Shown here: positions 56,143 through 64,000 of the stretch, one piece after another
Position numbering within the stretch: the stretch's first letter is position 1
Layout: every line of letters begins with the position of its first letter
DNA from: Natranaerovirga hydrolytica
Lineage (GTDB): Bacteria; Bacillota; Clostridia; Lachnospirales; DSM-24629
DNA length: 64,000 bases
Reading direction: 5' to 3'
NCBI RefSeq assembly: GCF_004339095.1
Contig: NZ_SMGQ01000011.1
Coordinates: 831,652-895,651 of the forward strand
The notes under the pieces: generated by a model
What the model was told of the DNA's origin: nothing
Seen by the model: the letters and a program-made list of their open reading frames with translations, nothing else
The model's database searches: none
Made by a program: the position numbers and the translations under genes

Positions 56143-56455
56143 TAATGTGAAAGTCTAATTTGAAAACTTACTCGTAAGGATTTGGAAATTAGACTTTCAG
56201 CGAAACTTGTGTCTCTTACGCCAGTAAGAGGCATACGTTGAGTTAATGTGAAAGCTCAATCTGCAAACTTGCTTGCAAGGATTTGGATATTGAACTTTCA
56301 TTGAAACCTTGTGCCTGTAGCGCAGCAGAAAGCACGTTACAAGGTTAATATGAAAGCCTAATCTGGAAACTTGCTTAAAAGAATTTTGAAATTAGATTTT
56401 CATTGACAACCTGTGTCACTGCTAGTTTTCAGCTACATAGGGCAGGTTAATGTGT
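56143..56455 (-). repeat. Three tandem structured 102-bp repeats in the nifS-iscU gap
   Basis: Units start with TTAATGTG or TTAATATG at 56143, 56244 and 56346, and a fourth start is at 56448 (periods 101, 102, 102). Each folds into a hairpin with arms such as GAAAGTCTAATTT (56150-56162) and AAATTAGACTTTC (56187-56199), and then a second dyad. Between units the arms differ but keep pairing (TCT/AGA versus TC/GA swaps), which suggests selection on RNA structure. No reading frame. They lie inside the iscR-nifS-iscU-mnmA transcript. Confidence 0.7.
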
Positions 56456-56470
56456 TTGGGTTACAATTTA

Positions 56471-57649
56471 TTAGGATTTTTTTATAAAATCCTCATATAA
56501 AGGAGACATATCTCTCAACCTTTTTACAATGTCTGGTAAGACTTCTAATAAATAATCCACATCTTCTTCCGTATTACGATCACCTAAAGTAATTCTCAAG
56601 GAGCCATGTGCTTTTTCATGAGGCAATCCAATTGCCATAAGAACATGTGATGGGTCTAACGAACCTGATGTACAGGCCGAACCACTTGAAGCACATATGC
56701 CTTTCATATCTAGCATAATTAATAATGATTCACCTTCTATAAATTCAAAGCTAATATTTACATTATTGGCTAATCGTTTTGTCTGATGACCATTCAATCG
56801 ACTATAAGGTACTTTGTCCAGTATTTCACTTATTAATTTATCTCTCAGTGTTATTAACTTTTTATTGTTGTCTTCTCTATTGTTATAGGCTAATTTTATG
56901 GCTTTACCAAATCCAACAATGGCTGGTACATTCTCAGTTCCTGCTCTTCTTCTTCTTTCTTGAGTACCACCGTGAATATAAGCTTTCATCTTTGTACCTT
57001 TTTTAATATATAACGCCCCAATGCCTTTGGGTCCATATAATTTATGAGCACTCATACTTAATAAATCAATGTTGTATTCTTTCACATCTATTGCTTCAGT
57101 ACCAATTGCTTGAACAGCATCTGTATGAAACAATACACCATTTTCCTTTGCTATCTGACCAATTTCTTTAATAGGTTGTATGGTTCCTATTTCATTATTA
57201 GCATACATAATGGTAATTAATATAGTATCTTCTCTAATAGCATTTTTCAATGCCTCTACAGATATTAATCCATCTTCATCTACCTCTAGATAAGTCACTT
57301 CATAACCTTGTTTTTCAAGATACTCACAGGTATGAAGAACGGCATGGTGCTCAATTTTTGACGTAATAATGTGTTTGCCTTTTGATTGATAATTCTCTGC
57401 TACGCCCTTTATAGCCCAGTTATCTGCTTCAGTACCACCACTGGTAAAGAAAATTTCGTCGTCTTTGGCATGAATAGCTTTGGCAATTTGTTCTCTTGCT
57501 GTTAAAACTGCTTCTCTACTTTTGTTTGCTATACTGTATACACTAGATGGGTTACCAAAATTAGTTGTAAAATAGGGTAACATTTCATCTACCACTTCTT
57601 TTTTTGTAGGGGTTGTTGCTGCATAATCAAAATATATTGCTTGATCCAT
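56471..57649 (-). CDS. nifS: Cysteine desulfurase NifS/IscS
   Basis: 392 residues. [14 protein letters not shown] starts the PLP fold. [28 protein letters not shown] and the Schiff-base Lys in [14 protein letters not shown] follow, and the sulfur-carrying Cys sits in [20 protein letters not shown]. It releases sulfur from cysteine for clusters and for MnmA. Second gene after iscR, spaced 19 bp. Confidence 0.95.
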   Translation of the reverse strand: MDQAIYFDYAATTPTKKEVVDEMLPYFTTNFGNPSSVYSIANKSREAVLTAREQIAKAIHAKDDEIFFTSGGTEADNWAIKGVAENYQSKGKHIITSKIEHHAVLHTCEYLEKQGYEVTYLEVDEDGLISVEALKNAIREDTILITIMYANNEIGTIQPIKEIGQIAKENGVLFHTDAVQAIGTEAIDVKEYNIDLLSMSAHKLYGPKGIGALYIKKGTKMKAYIHGGTQERRRRAGTENVPAIVGFGKAIKLAYNNREDNNKKLITLRDKLISEILDKVPYSRLNGHQTKRLANNVNISFEFIEGESLLIMLDMKGICASSGSACTSGSLDPSHVLMAIGLPHEKAHGSLRITLGDRNTEEDVDYLLEVLPDIVKRLRDMSPLYEDFIKKS

Positions 57650-57668
57650 AAAACCATCTCCTAACTTA

Positions 57669-58127
57669 TTAACATCTTGGATTCATAATGTTATTTATAT
57701 TTTCACCGTTTATTTTTAGATTTTCTTCAATTAAATCTTTTAGAGTAATCTCATCAACAACAGTGTTAATGCTATCACTTATTTTTTTCCATACAAACTT
57801 AGTCACACAATTATCTTCTTCCTCACATTGCAGTTCTTCCTTTAATAAAGAACAATTCACAGGGGTTAAATCCCCTTCTAAAGAACGAAGAATATCTCCC
57901 ACTGTAATTTCTGCCATTGGTTTTGCTAAGGAATAACCACCTTGAGAACCTCTTGTGCTTTTAACTAAGCCGGATTTTTTTAGCTTAGCTATAATTTGTT
58001 CTAAATAGTTCTCAGATATGGATTGACGTTCTGAAATACTACTTATAGGTACATTATTATTTTTACTATGAACTGCCAAGTCTACCATTGCTCGTAGTCC
58101 ATATCTTCCTTTTGTAGATAGCTTCAT
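57669..58127 (-). CDS. iscR: Rrf2 family regulator, IscR-like
   Basis: 152 residues. The winged helix reads [40 protein letters not shown] and [13 protein letters not shown]. Three Cys in [17 protein letters not shown] can ligate a [2Fe-2S] cluster as in IscR. It heads the iscR-nifS-iscU-mnmA operon and probably represses it through the dyad at 58143-58166 when clusters are sufficient. ATG at 58127 is chosen; other starts add two to four residues. Confidence 0.9.
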   Translation of the reverse strand: MKLSTKGRYGLRAMVDLAVHSKNNNVPISSISERQSISENYLEQIIAKLKKSGLVKSTRGSQGGYSLAKPMAEITVGDILRSLEGDLTPVNCSLLKEELQCEEEDNCVTKFVWKKISDSINTVVDEITLKDLIEENLKINGENINNIMNPRC

Positions 58128-58142
58128 AATCATCACCACTGA

Positions 58143-58166
58143 ATTCCTACTAATTTACTCGGATAT
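58143..58166. promoter_or_regulatory. Rrf2/IscR-type operator
   Basis: The imperfect dyad TCCTACTAA-T-TTACTCGGA has seven of nine positions paired. It sits between the iscR -10 box and the start codon and fits the AT-rich dyads with CCGAG/CTACT half-sites reported for clostridial Rrf2 proteins. Confidence 0.6.
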
Positions 58167-58173
58167 TAATTTT

Positions 58174-58202
58174 AGGATATCATTTATATTAAATGCTGTC
58201 AA
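58174..58202 (-). promoter_or_regulatory. Sigma-A promoter of the iscR operon
   Basis: On the minus strand TTGACA (58197-58202), 17 bp, TATCCT (58174-58179). A near-consensus promoter directly upstream of the operator. Confidence 0.75.
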
Positions 58203-58252
58203 TATCTTTTATAAATCTTATGACTATATTTTACACACTTTTTGATTTTTTA

Positions 58253-58281
58253 TTGACAACTTTACACAACTTGCTTATACT
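58253..58281 (+). promoter_or_regulatory. Sigma-A promoter of the GntR-ABC operon
   Basis: TTGACA (58253-58258), 17 bp, TATACT (58276-58281). It lies 45 bases before the GntR start. Confidence 0.75.
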
Positions 58282-58325
58282 GTATATATATTTCATTAAC
58301 AGAACCGTTGGAAAGGAGATTTTTA

Positions 58326-58697
58326 ATGGATATTATCATATCTAATTCCAGTTCAGATCCTATATATGTACAAATTACCAATCAAATCAAAAAACATATT
58401 ATCTCTGAAACATTAAAAGAAGGAGATATGCTACCTTCAATTAGAAAATTAGCTAAGAATTTACATATTAGCGTCATCACCACCAAAAGAGCCTATGAAG
58501 AATTGGAAAGAGAAGGTTTAATTAACTCTGTTCCAGGTAAAGGTTTTTTTATTGCCACACAAAATGAAGGCTTTTTAAAAGAGAAAAAAATTAAATTTAT
58601 TGAAGATAAATTATCTGAAGTCATTAAAGAATGTTACATCGTTGGTATCACATTAGAAGAATTAATGGAAATGACTCGATTATTATATAAAGATTAA
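58326..58697 (+). CDS. GntR family regulator, YtrA subfamily
   Basis: 123 residues. DPIYVQITNQIKKHIISETL then GDMLPSIRKLAKNLHISVIT and YEELEREGLINSVPGKGFFI are the GntR winged helix. The short helical tail without a ligand domain is typical of YtrA regulators that sit in front of ABC transporters. ATG at 58326 has AAAGGAG upstream. It probably represses the operon it starts. Confidence 0.88.
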   Translation: MDIIISNSSSDPIYVQITNQIKKHIISETLKEGDMLPSIRKLAKNLHISVITTKRAYEELEREGLINSVPGKGFFIATQNEGFLKEKKIKFIEDKLSEVIKECYIVGITLEELMEMTRLLYKD

Positions 58698-58716
58698 GAT
58701 TTAGGGAGGTATAACT

Positions 58717-59577
58717 ATGAATACGATTTTAAATGTAAAAAATGTTACAAAACAGTTTAAAGATTTTACTTTAGACGATGTTAGTTTTTCTTTAGATAGA
58801 GGTTATGTAATGGGATTTATAGGCGCTAACGGAGCTGGTAAAACCACTACCATAAAGCTGATTATGAACTTACTAAAATCTGATTCAGGGGATATAGAAG
58901 TTTTTGGATACAATAATAAGAACAATGAAAAGTTAATTAAAGATCGAATTGGTTTTATTTATGATGAATGTTATTATTTTGATCATCTTAGTATTATCGA
59001 TAATGCAAAGATACTAGGACCTTTTTATTCTCAGTGGAATAAAGAGCTTTTTTTAGATTATCTGAAACGATTTGAGCTCAAACCAAAGCAAAAGCTCAAA
59101 AAATTATCTAAAGGGATGAAAACCAAATTTCAAATTGCTTTTGCACTTTCTCACAACGCTGAACTGTTAGTAATGGATGAACCGACTGCTGGCCTAGATC
59201 CAGTATTTAGAAGAGAATTTTTAGATCTTTTGTATGACATTATGGAAGATGAACAAAAAAGTATTTTCTTTTCTAGTCATATTACCAGCGATTTAGATAG
59301 GATTGCTGATTACATAACGTTTATTAGCGATGGTAAAATTGTTTTTTCAAAATCAATGGAGTCTATTAAGGATTCTTATATTATTGTCAAAGGCAATAAC
59401 GAGCTTCTTGATTCCATTCAAAAAGACCGTTTAATTGGTTTAAAAAAATCGCCTTTTGGATTTGAAGCTTTAACGTCTAACGAACTTTTTAACAATCCAT
59501 TTGGTGATAGTGTTGTCATTGAAAAGCCTAATTTAGAAGAATTAATGTTTTATTATAAACTACAGAAAGAGGTGTAA
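58717..59577 (+). CDS. ABC transporter ATP-binding protein
   Basis: 286 residues. Walker A GFIGANGAGKTTTIKL, signature LSKGMKTKFQIAFAL, Walker B LLVMDEPTAGLDP and the H-loop SSHITSDLD. It resembles the YtrB group encoded beside GntR/YtrA regulators. Residues 215-286 are a variable tail. RBS GGGAGG. It should pair with the two permease genes downstream. Confidence 0.92.
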   Translation: MNTILNVKNVTKQFKDFTLDDVSFSLDRGYVMGFIGANGAGKTTTIKLIMNLLKSDSGDIEVFGYNNKNNEKLIKDRIGFIYDECYYFDHLSIIDNAKILGPFYSQWNKELFLDYLKRFELKPKQKLKKLSKGMKTKFQIAFALSHNAELLVMDEPTAGLDPVFRREFLDLLYDIMEDEQKSIFFSSHITSDLDRIADYITFISDGKIVFSKSMESIKDSYIIVKGNNELLDSIQKDRLIGLKKSPFGFEALTSNELFNNPFGDSVVIEKPNLEELMFYYKLQKEV

Positions 59578-59583
59578 TGACTA

Positions 59584-60252
59584 TTGATTTTTACAGCAAA
59601 ACAACAAATGCATTACTTATTTAAAACACCTACTTTTATTATACTCTTTATTTTTTTTAATTTAGCTGTTTTTATACCTTTATTCATTAATTTGTTTTTT
59701 TTAGATGGGGATACGTATTATTTAATTACTCTATCTGCTTTTTTTCAATGTTTTAATATTTATTTATTAATCCTTTATTCTTATGTTTCTTCTGGTACAC
59801 TTAAAAAACGTGTGTTGACAACCTCTATTTTTTTGAGCTTACCTATAAGCCGAAAAGATTTTTTATTAGGTAATTATTTGGTGATGTTTACATACCTTAT
59901 TGTTTCATTCATCGTCACCGTGTTAATAACCTTATCAGCTTTTTTATTCAAAGGATTTGTTGATTGGAACCATATACTTGGATTGTGTTTAATGCTACTT
60001 GTTACAGGATTTTTAGGTTTTTTTAATTATTTTATCTTGTTTCTGTTTAAGTATGCTTATATCTTTGTATATAGTCTTTATTTGTTAACCATGTTATCTG
60101 TTGGTTTTCTACTTGATTTTTTTGACTATAGCCTTATTTTAATTATTGAACATCCCAATTACTTATTGATATATATTGGCATTTTTGTATTATCCAGTTT
60201 TGTTTTTATAACACTATCACTTATGCAATTTTTAAAGCGTGATTTGGTTTAG
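59584..60252 (+). CDS. ABC-2 type permease subunit
   Basis: 222 residues with six hydrophobic segments (IILFIFFNLAVFIPLFINLF, LVMFTYLIVSFIVTVLITLS, LYIGIFVLSSF-like) and the SLPISRKDFLLGNYLV motif found in ABC-2 permeases of the YtrC/D kind. The start is TTG with GAGGTG nine bases upstream, 6 bp after the ATPase stop. Substrate unknown. Confidence 0.75.
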   Translation: MIFTAKQQMHYLFKTPTFIILFIFFNLAVFIPLFINLFFLDGDTYYLITLSAFFQCFNIYLLILYSYVSSGTLKKRVLTTSIFLSLPISRKDFLLGNYLVMFTYLIVSFIVTVLITLSAFLFKGFVDWNHILGLCLMLLVTGFLGFFNYFILFLFKYAYIFVYSLYLLTMLSVGFLLDFFDYSLILIIEHPNYLLIYIGIFVLSSFVFITLSLMQFLKRDLV

Positions 60253-60262
60253 GAGGGATCTT

Positions 60263-60892
60263 ATGTTAAAAATTATACGTTTTCATTTTAAAATGAACCA
60301 AATTATATTAAATTCTTTACTAATTACTCTTATATTGGTTACTCTTAATGTTATAATGCCTGATTATGATACAAATTTTGTACTGCTTTGGCCTGTGGTT
60401 TATTTGTCTTTTTATAATATTTTTTCTAATTCCAAGGAAGAAAAACACAAACTATTGTTAAGTATTCCTATTCAACGCAAAGATATTATTAAAGGGACCT
60501 TTATAACCAATTTGCTGAGTACATTATTGGTTCAAACCCTTGTATTCTCATCGGTTTACTTAGTCGATTTATTATTGTATCAAACACTTAATTTTTATGA
60601 ATTGTTTTTTGGGTATATATCCTTTTTAATGGTTTTACTAGTTGTTGTTCCCTTTACTGAATCCATCTCCGTTAACAATAAACATAATGCGATATTTATT
60701 TTTATACTTGGTTTTATAACCTTCTTTCCTTTAATCATAACATTGGTGTTACCTATTGACCGATTAGGTTATTTAAACTTTTTTATGAAGTATATGGCAT
60801 TTATTATTATAGGAACAGTTTTATTGGGAATTATTTCAAATTATCTTTTTTATAAATTAGCGCTTAGAAGGTATTACAAATGTGAATATTAA
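60263..60892 (+). CDS. ABC-2 type permease subunit
   Basis: 209 residues with about six membrane helices and the ABC-2 loop KLLLSIPIQRKDIIKGTFIT, parallel to the SLPISRKDF motif of the previous gene, so the two permeases are distant paralogues. ATG at 60263 is chosen because AGGAGGG precedes it. Last gene of the GntR-ABC operon. Confidence 0.78.
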   Translation: MLKIIRFHFKMNQIILNSLLITLILVTLNVIMPDYDTNFVLLWPVVYLSFYNIFSNSKEEKHKLLLSIPIQRKDIIKGTFITNLLSTLLVQTLVFSSVYLVDLLLYQTLNFYELFFGYISFLMVLLVVVPFTESISVNNKHNAIFIFILGFITFFPLIITLVLPIDRLGYLNFFMKYMAFIIIGTVLLGIISNYLFYKLALRRYYKCEY

Positions 60893-60919
60893 TTATTTTA
60901 TTACATTGCAGGTGATTGT

Positions 60920-61696
60920 ATGAACCATAAACTACTCTTTAAAACGGCTTTATTAGCTGGTGAAATCATGCTAAGAAATGGTGCAGAAACGTATCGTGTA
61001 GAAGACACCATTAATAGACTATTGTCTATGTCTAATTATAAAGTCGTTGAATCCTTTGTTACACCTACAGGCATCTTTGCTACTTTAGATGATCCCAGTA
61101 TAGATATGATTACGGTTGTTAAGCGGGTGAATAATCGAACCATTCGATTAGACAAAGTTGCTGTTGTCAATGATGTTTCTAGAAAATTTTGTTCCAATGC
61201 ATTAACCTTAGATGACGCATATGAATCTTTATTAGAAATAGCTTCTAGACCACCTTATAGCCCAATGGTATTAACTCTAGCAATAGCCTTAGCAGCGGGT
61301 TTTTTTTCTTTGGTATTCGGAGGCTCTATTAGTGATTTTTTTGTAGCGATTCTTAATGGGTTATCTGTATCTTTACTTCAAATCTATCTTAGACAAAAAG
61401 ATGTGTCTCGATTTTTTGTAGATTTAATTGCAAGTACAAGTATTGCGCTAATAACCGTTTGCTTTACAATACTGATTCCTATAGGCAACAATATGGACAT
61501 CATTATTATTGGATCTATCATGCCTTTGGTTCCAGGGGTTGCCATTACTAATGCTGTTAGAGATACCATTCAGGGGGATTTGGTCTCTGGGGTTTCTAGA
61601 GCGTTAGAAGCAATTATTGTAGCCATTGCTATTGCTGTTGGTGTTGGTACAGGGCTAAGGATTTTCTCATTTTTTATAGGTGGTGGTTTATTATGA
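60920..61696 (+). CDS. Threonine/serine exporter, ThrE/YjjP-type subunit
   Basis: 258 residues. LAGEIMLRNGAETYRVEDTI and LSMSNYKVVESFVTPTGIFA form the soluble N-terminal ThrE domain, followed by five membrane helices with IMPLVPGVAITNAVRDTIQGD as conserved motif. It needs the small subunit encoded next, which overlaps by 4 bp. Confidence 0.88.
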   Translation: MNHKLLFKTALLAGEIMLRNGAETYRVEDTINRLLSMSNYKVVESFVTPTGIFATLDDPSIDMITVVKRVNNRTIRLDKVAVVNDVSRKFCSNALTLDDAYESLLEIASRPPYSPMVLTLAIALAAGFFSLVFGGSISDFFVAILNGLSVSLLQIYLRQKDVSRFFVDLIASTSIALITVCFTILIPIGNNMDIIIIGSIMPLVPGVAITNAVRDTIQGDLVSGVSRALEAIIVAIAIAVGVGTGLRIFSFFIGGGLL

Positions 61697-62118
61697 TCAT
61701 ACAAATTGCTTCTGCTTTTTTTGCAACACTATTCTTCTCTGTCATTTTTAATATTGCTCGCCATCATTTATTGTATTGCGGCATTACAGGGGCTATTGGC
61801 TGGGCTTTTTATTTAACTTCTTTAAGCCATACAAATTCTGTGGTTTTTTCTAGCTTTATCGGTGCTTTGGCCGTTACAAGTGTATCTCAAGTCCTAGCCA
61901 AAAGAAAAAAGACTCCCGTTACGGTTTTTTTAATCACTGGAATTATTCCGTTAGTTCCCGGTGCTGGTATGTATCAAACCGTTTACCATATTTTAATACA
62001 AGATTATGGTTTAGCTAGCCATTATGGTATTCAAACCTTTCAAATTGCTGGCGTTATATCTATCGCTATTATTCTATTGGATACTTTTAATAAGTTAATT
62101 TATCAAAAAAGACAATAA
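61693..62118 (+). CDS. Threonine/serine exporter, ThrE_2/YjjB-type subunit
   Basis: 141 residues with four or five membrane helices and the conserved GIIPLVPGAGMYQTVYHILI, the counterpart of the PLVPG motif in the larger subunit. The ATG overlaps the stop of that gene, so the two are coupled and together equal one full-length ThrE. Confidence 0.88.
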   Translation: MIIQIASAFFATLFFSVIFNIARHHLLYCGITGAIGWAFYLTSLSHTNSVVFSSFIGALAVTSVSQVLAKRKKTPVTVFLITGIIPLVPGAGMYQTVYHILIQDYGLASHYGIQTFQIAGVISIAIILLDTFNKLIYQKRQ

Positions 62119-62156
62119 AAAAGTGCTTAAGAATTTTTTTCTTAAACACTTTTTTA
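62116..62156. terminator. Bidirectional terminator
   Basis: AAAAAGTGCTTAAG pairs with CTTAAACACTTTTT around a T-rich loop. It has A and T runs on both sides and lies between two convergent genes. Confidence 0.8.
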
Positions 62157-62179
62157 GATTCTAAACTTTTTAATCTGAT

Positions 62180-62881
62180 TTATCTTACCACTGGATCAAG
62201 TAAAAATACATTGCCATTGTTACCACTGATTCTACCATTCACTTCTATTTTTAATACATCTGCATTATATAATTCAATATCTTTAATTTGTACGATTTCT
62301 TCCGGCTCTAATTTCGTTTGGAATAAAACCATATCCTCATCATTCTTGATTACAATATCTACATTTGTGTCCACTTCACTTGCTATGATTGTAGAAAAAT
62401 AGCTATAACCATTATCTAGTGTCACAGTGAAATTTTTGCTAGCTGAATTAACTGTATCTACTTGTAAAGCAAAATCAAATTGCTTTTCTTCTGTGATCAC
62501 ATCGCCAACTTCAAATACCAGTCTACTTTTATCAATGACTTTAGAGACTCTACTGCTTCCACTTACATCAAAGTTAGCAATACTTTTACTTACTGATGTT
62601 GTACCTAATGATACGGTATTCGTTTCTCCATCCCAATTTACTGGTAAGTCAACTGCTTCAGAAATTGCTCTTACCGGTAAATATGTAGAACCATCAATGA
62701 CAACTGGTGTAATGTCATTGCCTACAGCATCTTTTGGATTAAATTCCTCTCCATTAATTACAATTTTGATGTCTCCTCTAAGAGTCGCTGTTACGGTTTC
62801 AAACACGCTATCTGCTGTTGCAACTAATGTCATTGCACTAAAAAGCATAACAACCACTAATATAACACTTATTTTTTTCAT
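62180..62881 (-). CDS. Stalk-domain (copper amine oxidase N-like) exported protein
   Basis: 233 residues. Residues 1-28 are a signal peptide (KKISVILVVVMLFSAMTLVATADS). Residues 45-95 match the copper amine oxidase N-terminal/stalk domain (VINGEEFNPKDAVGNDITPV, STYLPVRAISEAVDLPVNWD). The rest is an all-beta extension. These proteins attach to the clostridial cell wall; no enzyme activity is expected. ATG at 62881 has GGAGGAG upstream and starts the signal peptide. Confidence 0.8.
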   Translation of the reverse strand: MKKISVILVVVMLFSAMTLVATADSVFETVTATLRGDIKIVINGEEFNPKDAVGNDITPVVIDGSTYLPVRAISEAVDLPVNWDGETNTVSLGTTSVSKSIANFDVSGSSRVSKVIDKSRLVFEVGDVITEEKQFDFALQVDTVNSASKNFTVTLDNGYSYFSTIIASEVDTNVDIVIKNDEDMVLFQTKLEPEEIVQIKDIELYNADVLKIEVNGRISGNNGNVFLLDPVVR

Positions 62882-63069
62882 TTCTTTCTCCTCCATATTA
62901 TATATTATCAAAACAATAATCTAGTAATAATTATTACCAGATTATTATTTCGAACTACTACAGTATATTATATTCAATACTATAAATCAAGTAAACCGCA
63001 TTAGTCAAACTGACCTATGCCTAACCTAATAATAATTTTTCAAATGAATTTCTTGTAAGTGCTACCTCA

Positions 63070-63507
63070 TCATTTGTTCTTGTAGAACAATAACATTATA
63101 CTGCCTAGAAAAATGAACATATCTCCCATATTAAATACAACTTTTTTTAACCCTTTAAAAGAAAAATAGTCAATAACATATTTTCTTTGGATTCGATCAT
63201 ATACATTACTTAATGCACCACCTATTATAAGAGACAAACTTAGCTTTGAAAGGGTGCTTCCTTTGCCTAATATTAATTTAATCAAATACACAATCATAAC
63301 GCCAATGGCTATAACATTTATTCTCTCAAGTAATTTTTGCTTGTCTTTTAAAAGACCTAAGAAAGCACCTTTATTATAATACTTTGTTATAATAATATTG
63401 CCTCTTAAAATTTCTTCTTTTTGATGCAATTTGCGCCTTTGCTCTATTCTATTTTTTATCCATTGATCGCTTAAAAGCAAGACCATAATCAAAATAATAT
63501 AAAACAT
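63070..63507 (-). CDS. Signal peptidase II (LspA)-like protein
   Basis: 145 residues with four hydrophobic segments. GGALSNVYDRIQRKYVIDYF provides the first catalytic Asp (NxxDR) and VVFNMGDMFIFLGS the second, with GD in place of the usual AD. The N-terminal half is less like classic LspA, so it may be a divergent paralogue of lipoprotein signal peptidase. ATG at 63507 has AAGGGGAC upstream. Confidence 0.68.
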   Translation of the reverse strand: MFYIILIMVLLLSDQWIKNRIEQRRKLHQKEEILRGNIIITKYYNKGAFLGLLKDKQKLLERINVIAIGVMIVYLIKLILGKGSTLSKLSLSLIIGGALSNVYDRIQRKYVIDYFSFKGLKKVVFNMGDMFIFLGSIMLLFYKNK

Positions 63508-63631
63508 AAGTCCCCTTCTTTCTTTAATCATTTAGAGTACATCTTGTTTTTATTCTAACCTAAAACAAGACATAAAAACAAGTTTTTTAGAATATATTTC
63601 TCTTAAATACAATAATATTAGGCGATTAATT

Positions 63632-64000
63632 ATGAGTCAGTCTTCTAAAAATTCAATTATCAAAGGAGCTTTTATCCTTACAGCTGTTGGTCTTGTAACT
63701 AGAGTTATTGGTTTTTTATATAGAATTTATATGTCCAATCTCATTGGCGCAGAAGGTATGGGTATTTTTCAACTCATTTTTCCAGTTTTTATGATTTGCT
63801 ATACCCTTTGTTGTTCAGGCTTATTTACAGCTATTTCAAAATTAGTGGCTGCACAAAAAGCTTCTAATAATAGCACCAATATTTCAAAAGTCATTAATAT
63901 GGCAACCTTGATTTCCTTCAGCTTATCTGTTTTGCTTTCTGTAATCATATACTTTTTTAGTGAATACATTAGTTCTAATATTCTTAACGAGCCGAGAACA
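63632..64000 (+). CDS. SpoVB/MurJ-like polysaccharide flippase, N-terminal part
   Basis: ATG at 63632 opens a frame to the window edge (123 codons, no stop): SIIKGAFILTAVGLVTRVIG, YRIYMSNLIGAEGMGIFQLI, MICYTLCCSGLFTAISKLVA. These are the first three helices of the MOP flippase superfamily, closest to SpoVB/YtgP of spore formers. Only the start is visible. Confidence 0.82.
   Translation, partial: MSQSSKNSIIKGAFILTAVGLVTRVIGFLYRIYMSNLIGAEGMGIFQLIFPVFMICYTLCCSGLFTAISKLVAAQKASNNSTNISKVINMATLISFSLSVLLSVIIYFFSEYISSNILNEPRT

Noticed and set aside
56143-56455. CRISPR array
   Set aside because: Units are about 102 bp with no unique spacers and diverge along their length; no cas genes are near.

Overview
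The window is AT-rich DNA with Shine-Dalgarno sites of the AGGAGG type, very short intergenic gaps and a CggR-controlled glycolytic operon. Together with several exosporium-type collagen-like proteins, a SpoVB-like flippase and Rrf2/NifS/IscU iron-sulfur genes, this points to a low-GC, spore-forming Firmicute of the class Clostridia. The species cannot be named from the sequence alone.

Region 1 (about 2.3-21.2 kb) is a surface-glycoprotein locus. Five collagen-like proteins with Gly-X-Thr repeats have three kinds of C-terminal head: a BclA-like beta-sandwich, a domain resembling a virion structural protein, and a right-handed beta-helix. They flank a four-gene operon (wbpA-wbpB-wbpD-wbpE type, minus strand). 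This operon encodes every step from UDP-GlcNAc to UDP-2,3-diacetamido-2,3-dideoxyglucuronic acid. A GT2-TPR glycosyltransferase lies downstream of the largest collagen gene. The simplest reading is that the rare sugar is attached to the many threonines of the collagen-like stalks on the spore surface. The locus has grown by tandem duplication, and remnants of extra copies remain at 4.44, 10.63 and 10.75 kb.

Region 2 (16.3-25 kb) is mixed accessory DNA: a DUF4334 protein, a YjbR-like protein, a nucleotidyltransferase pair that may be toxin-antitoxin, two TetR units (one with an EFR1-type flavo-ferredoxin, one with an alpha/beta hydrolase), and fused pseudogenes of an aminoglycoside-phosphotransferase-like kinase and an ABC exporter.

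Region 3 (25-39 kb) lies downstream of ssrA (tmRNA). It contains three copies of the ssrA 3' end plus its terminator (25.1, 35.4 and 38.9 kb), as expected of islands inserted one after another at ssrA. Inside are decayed genes (methyltransferase, ABC-F, K+ channel, GGDEF, IS3 fragments), an intact MccF-like peptidase and flavodoxin, and two likely anti-phage systems: an ABC-ATPase/TOPRIM-like pair and a 1080-residue STAND NTPase with a nuclease-like N-terminus.

Region 4 (39-50.5 kb) is core: cggR-gap-pgk-tpiA-gpmI-eno-secG-rnr-(DUF421)-smpB-ssrA, all on the minus strand, with a perfect CggR operator in front of cggR. Region 5 (50.6-64 kb) holds a Na/Pi cotransporter, a HisJ-type phosphatase, a patatin, the iscR-nifS-iscU-mnmA sulfur-transfer operon with three structured 102-bp repeats inside it, a GntR-ABC transporter operon, a split ThrE exporter, a stalk-domain protein, an LspA-like protein and the start of a flippase.
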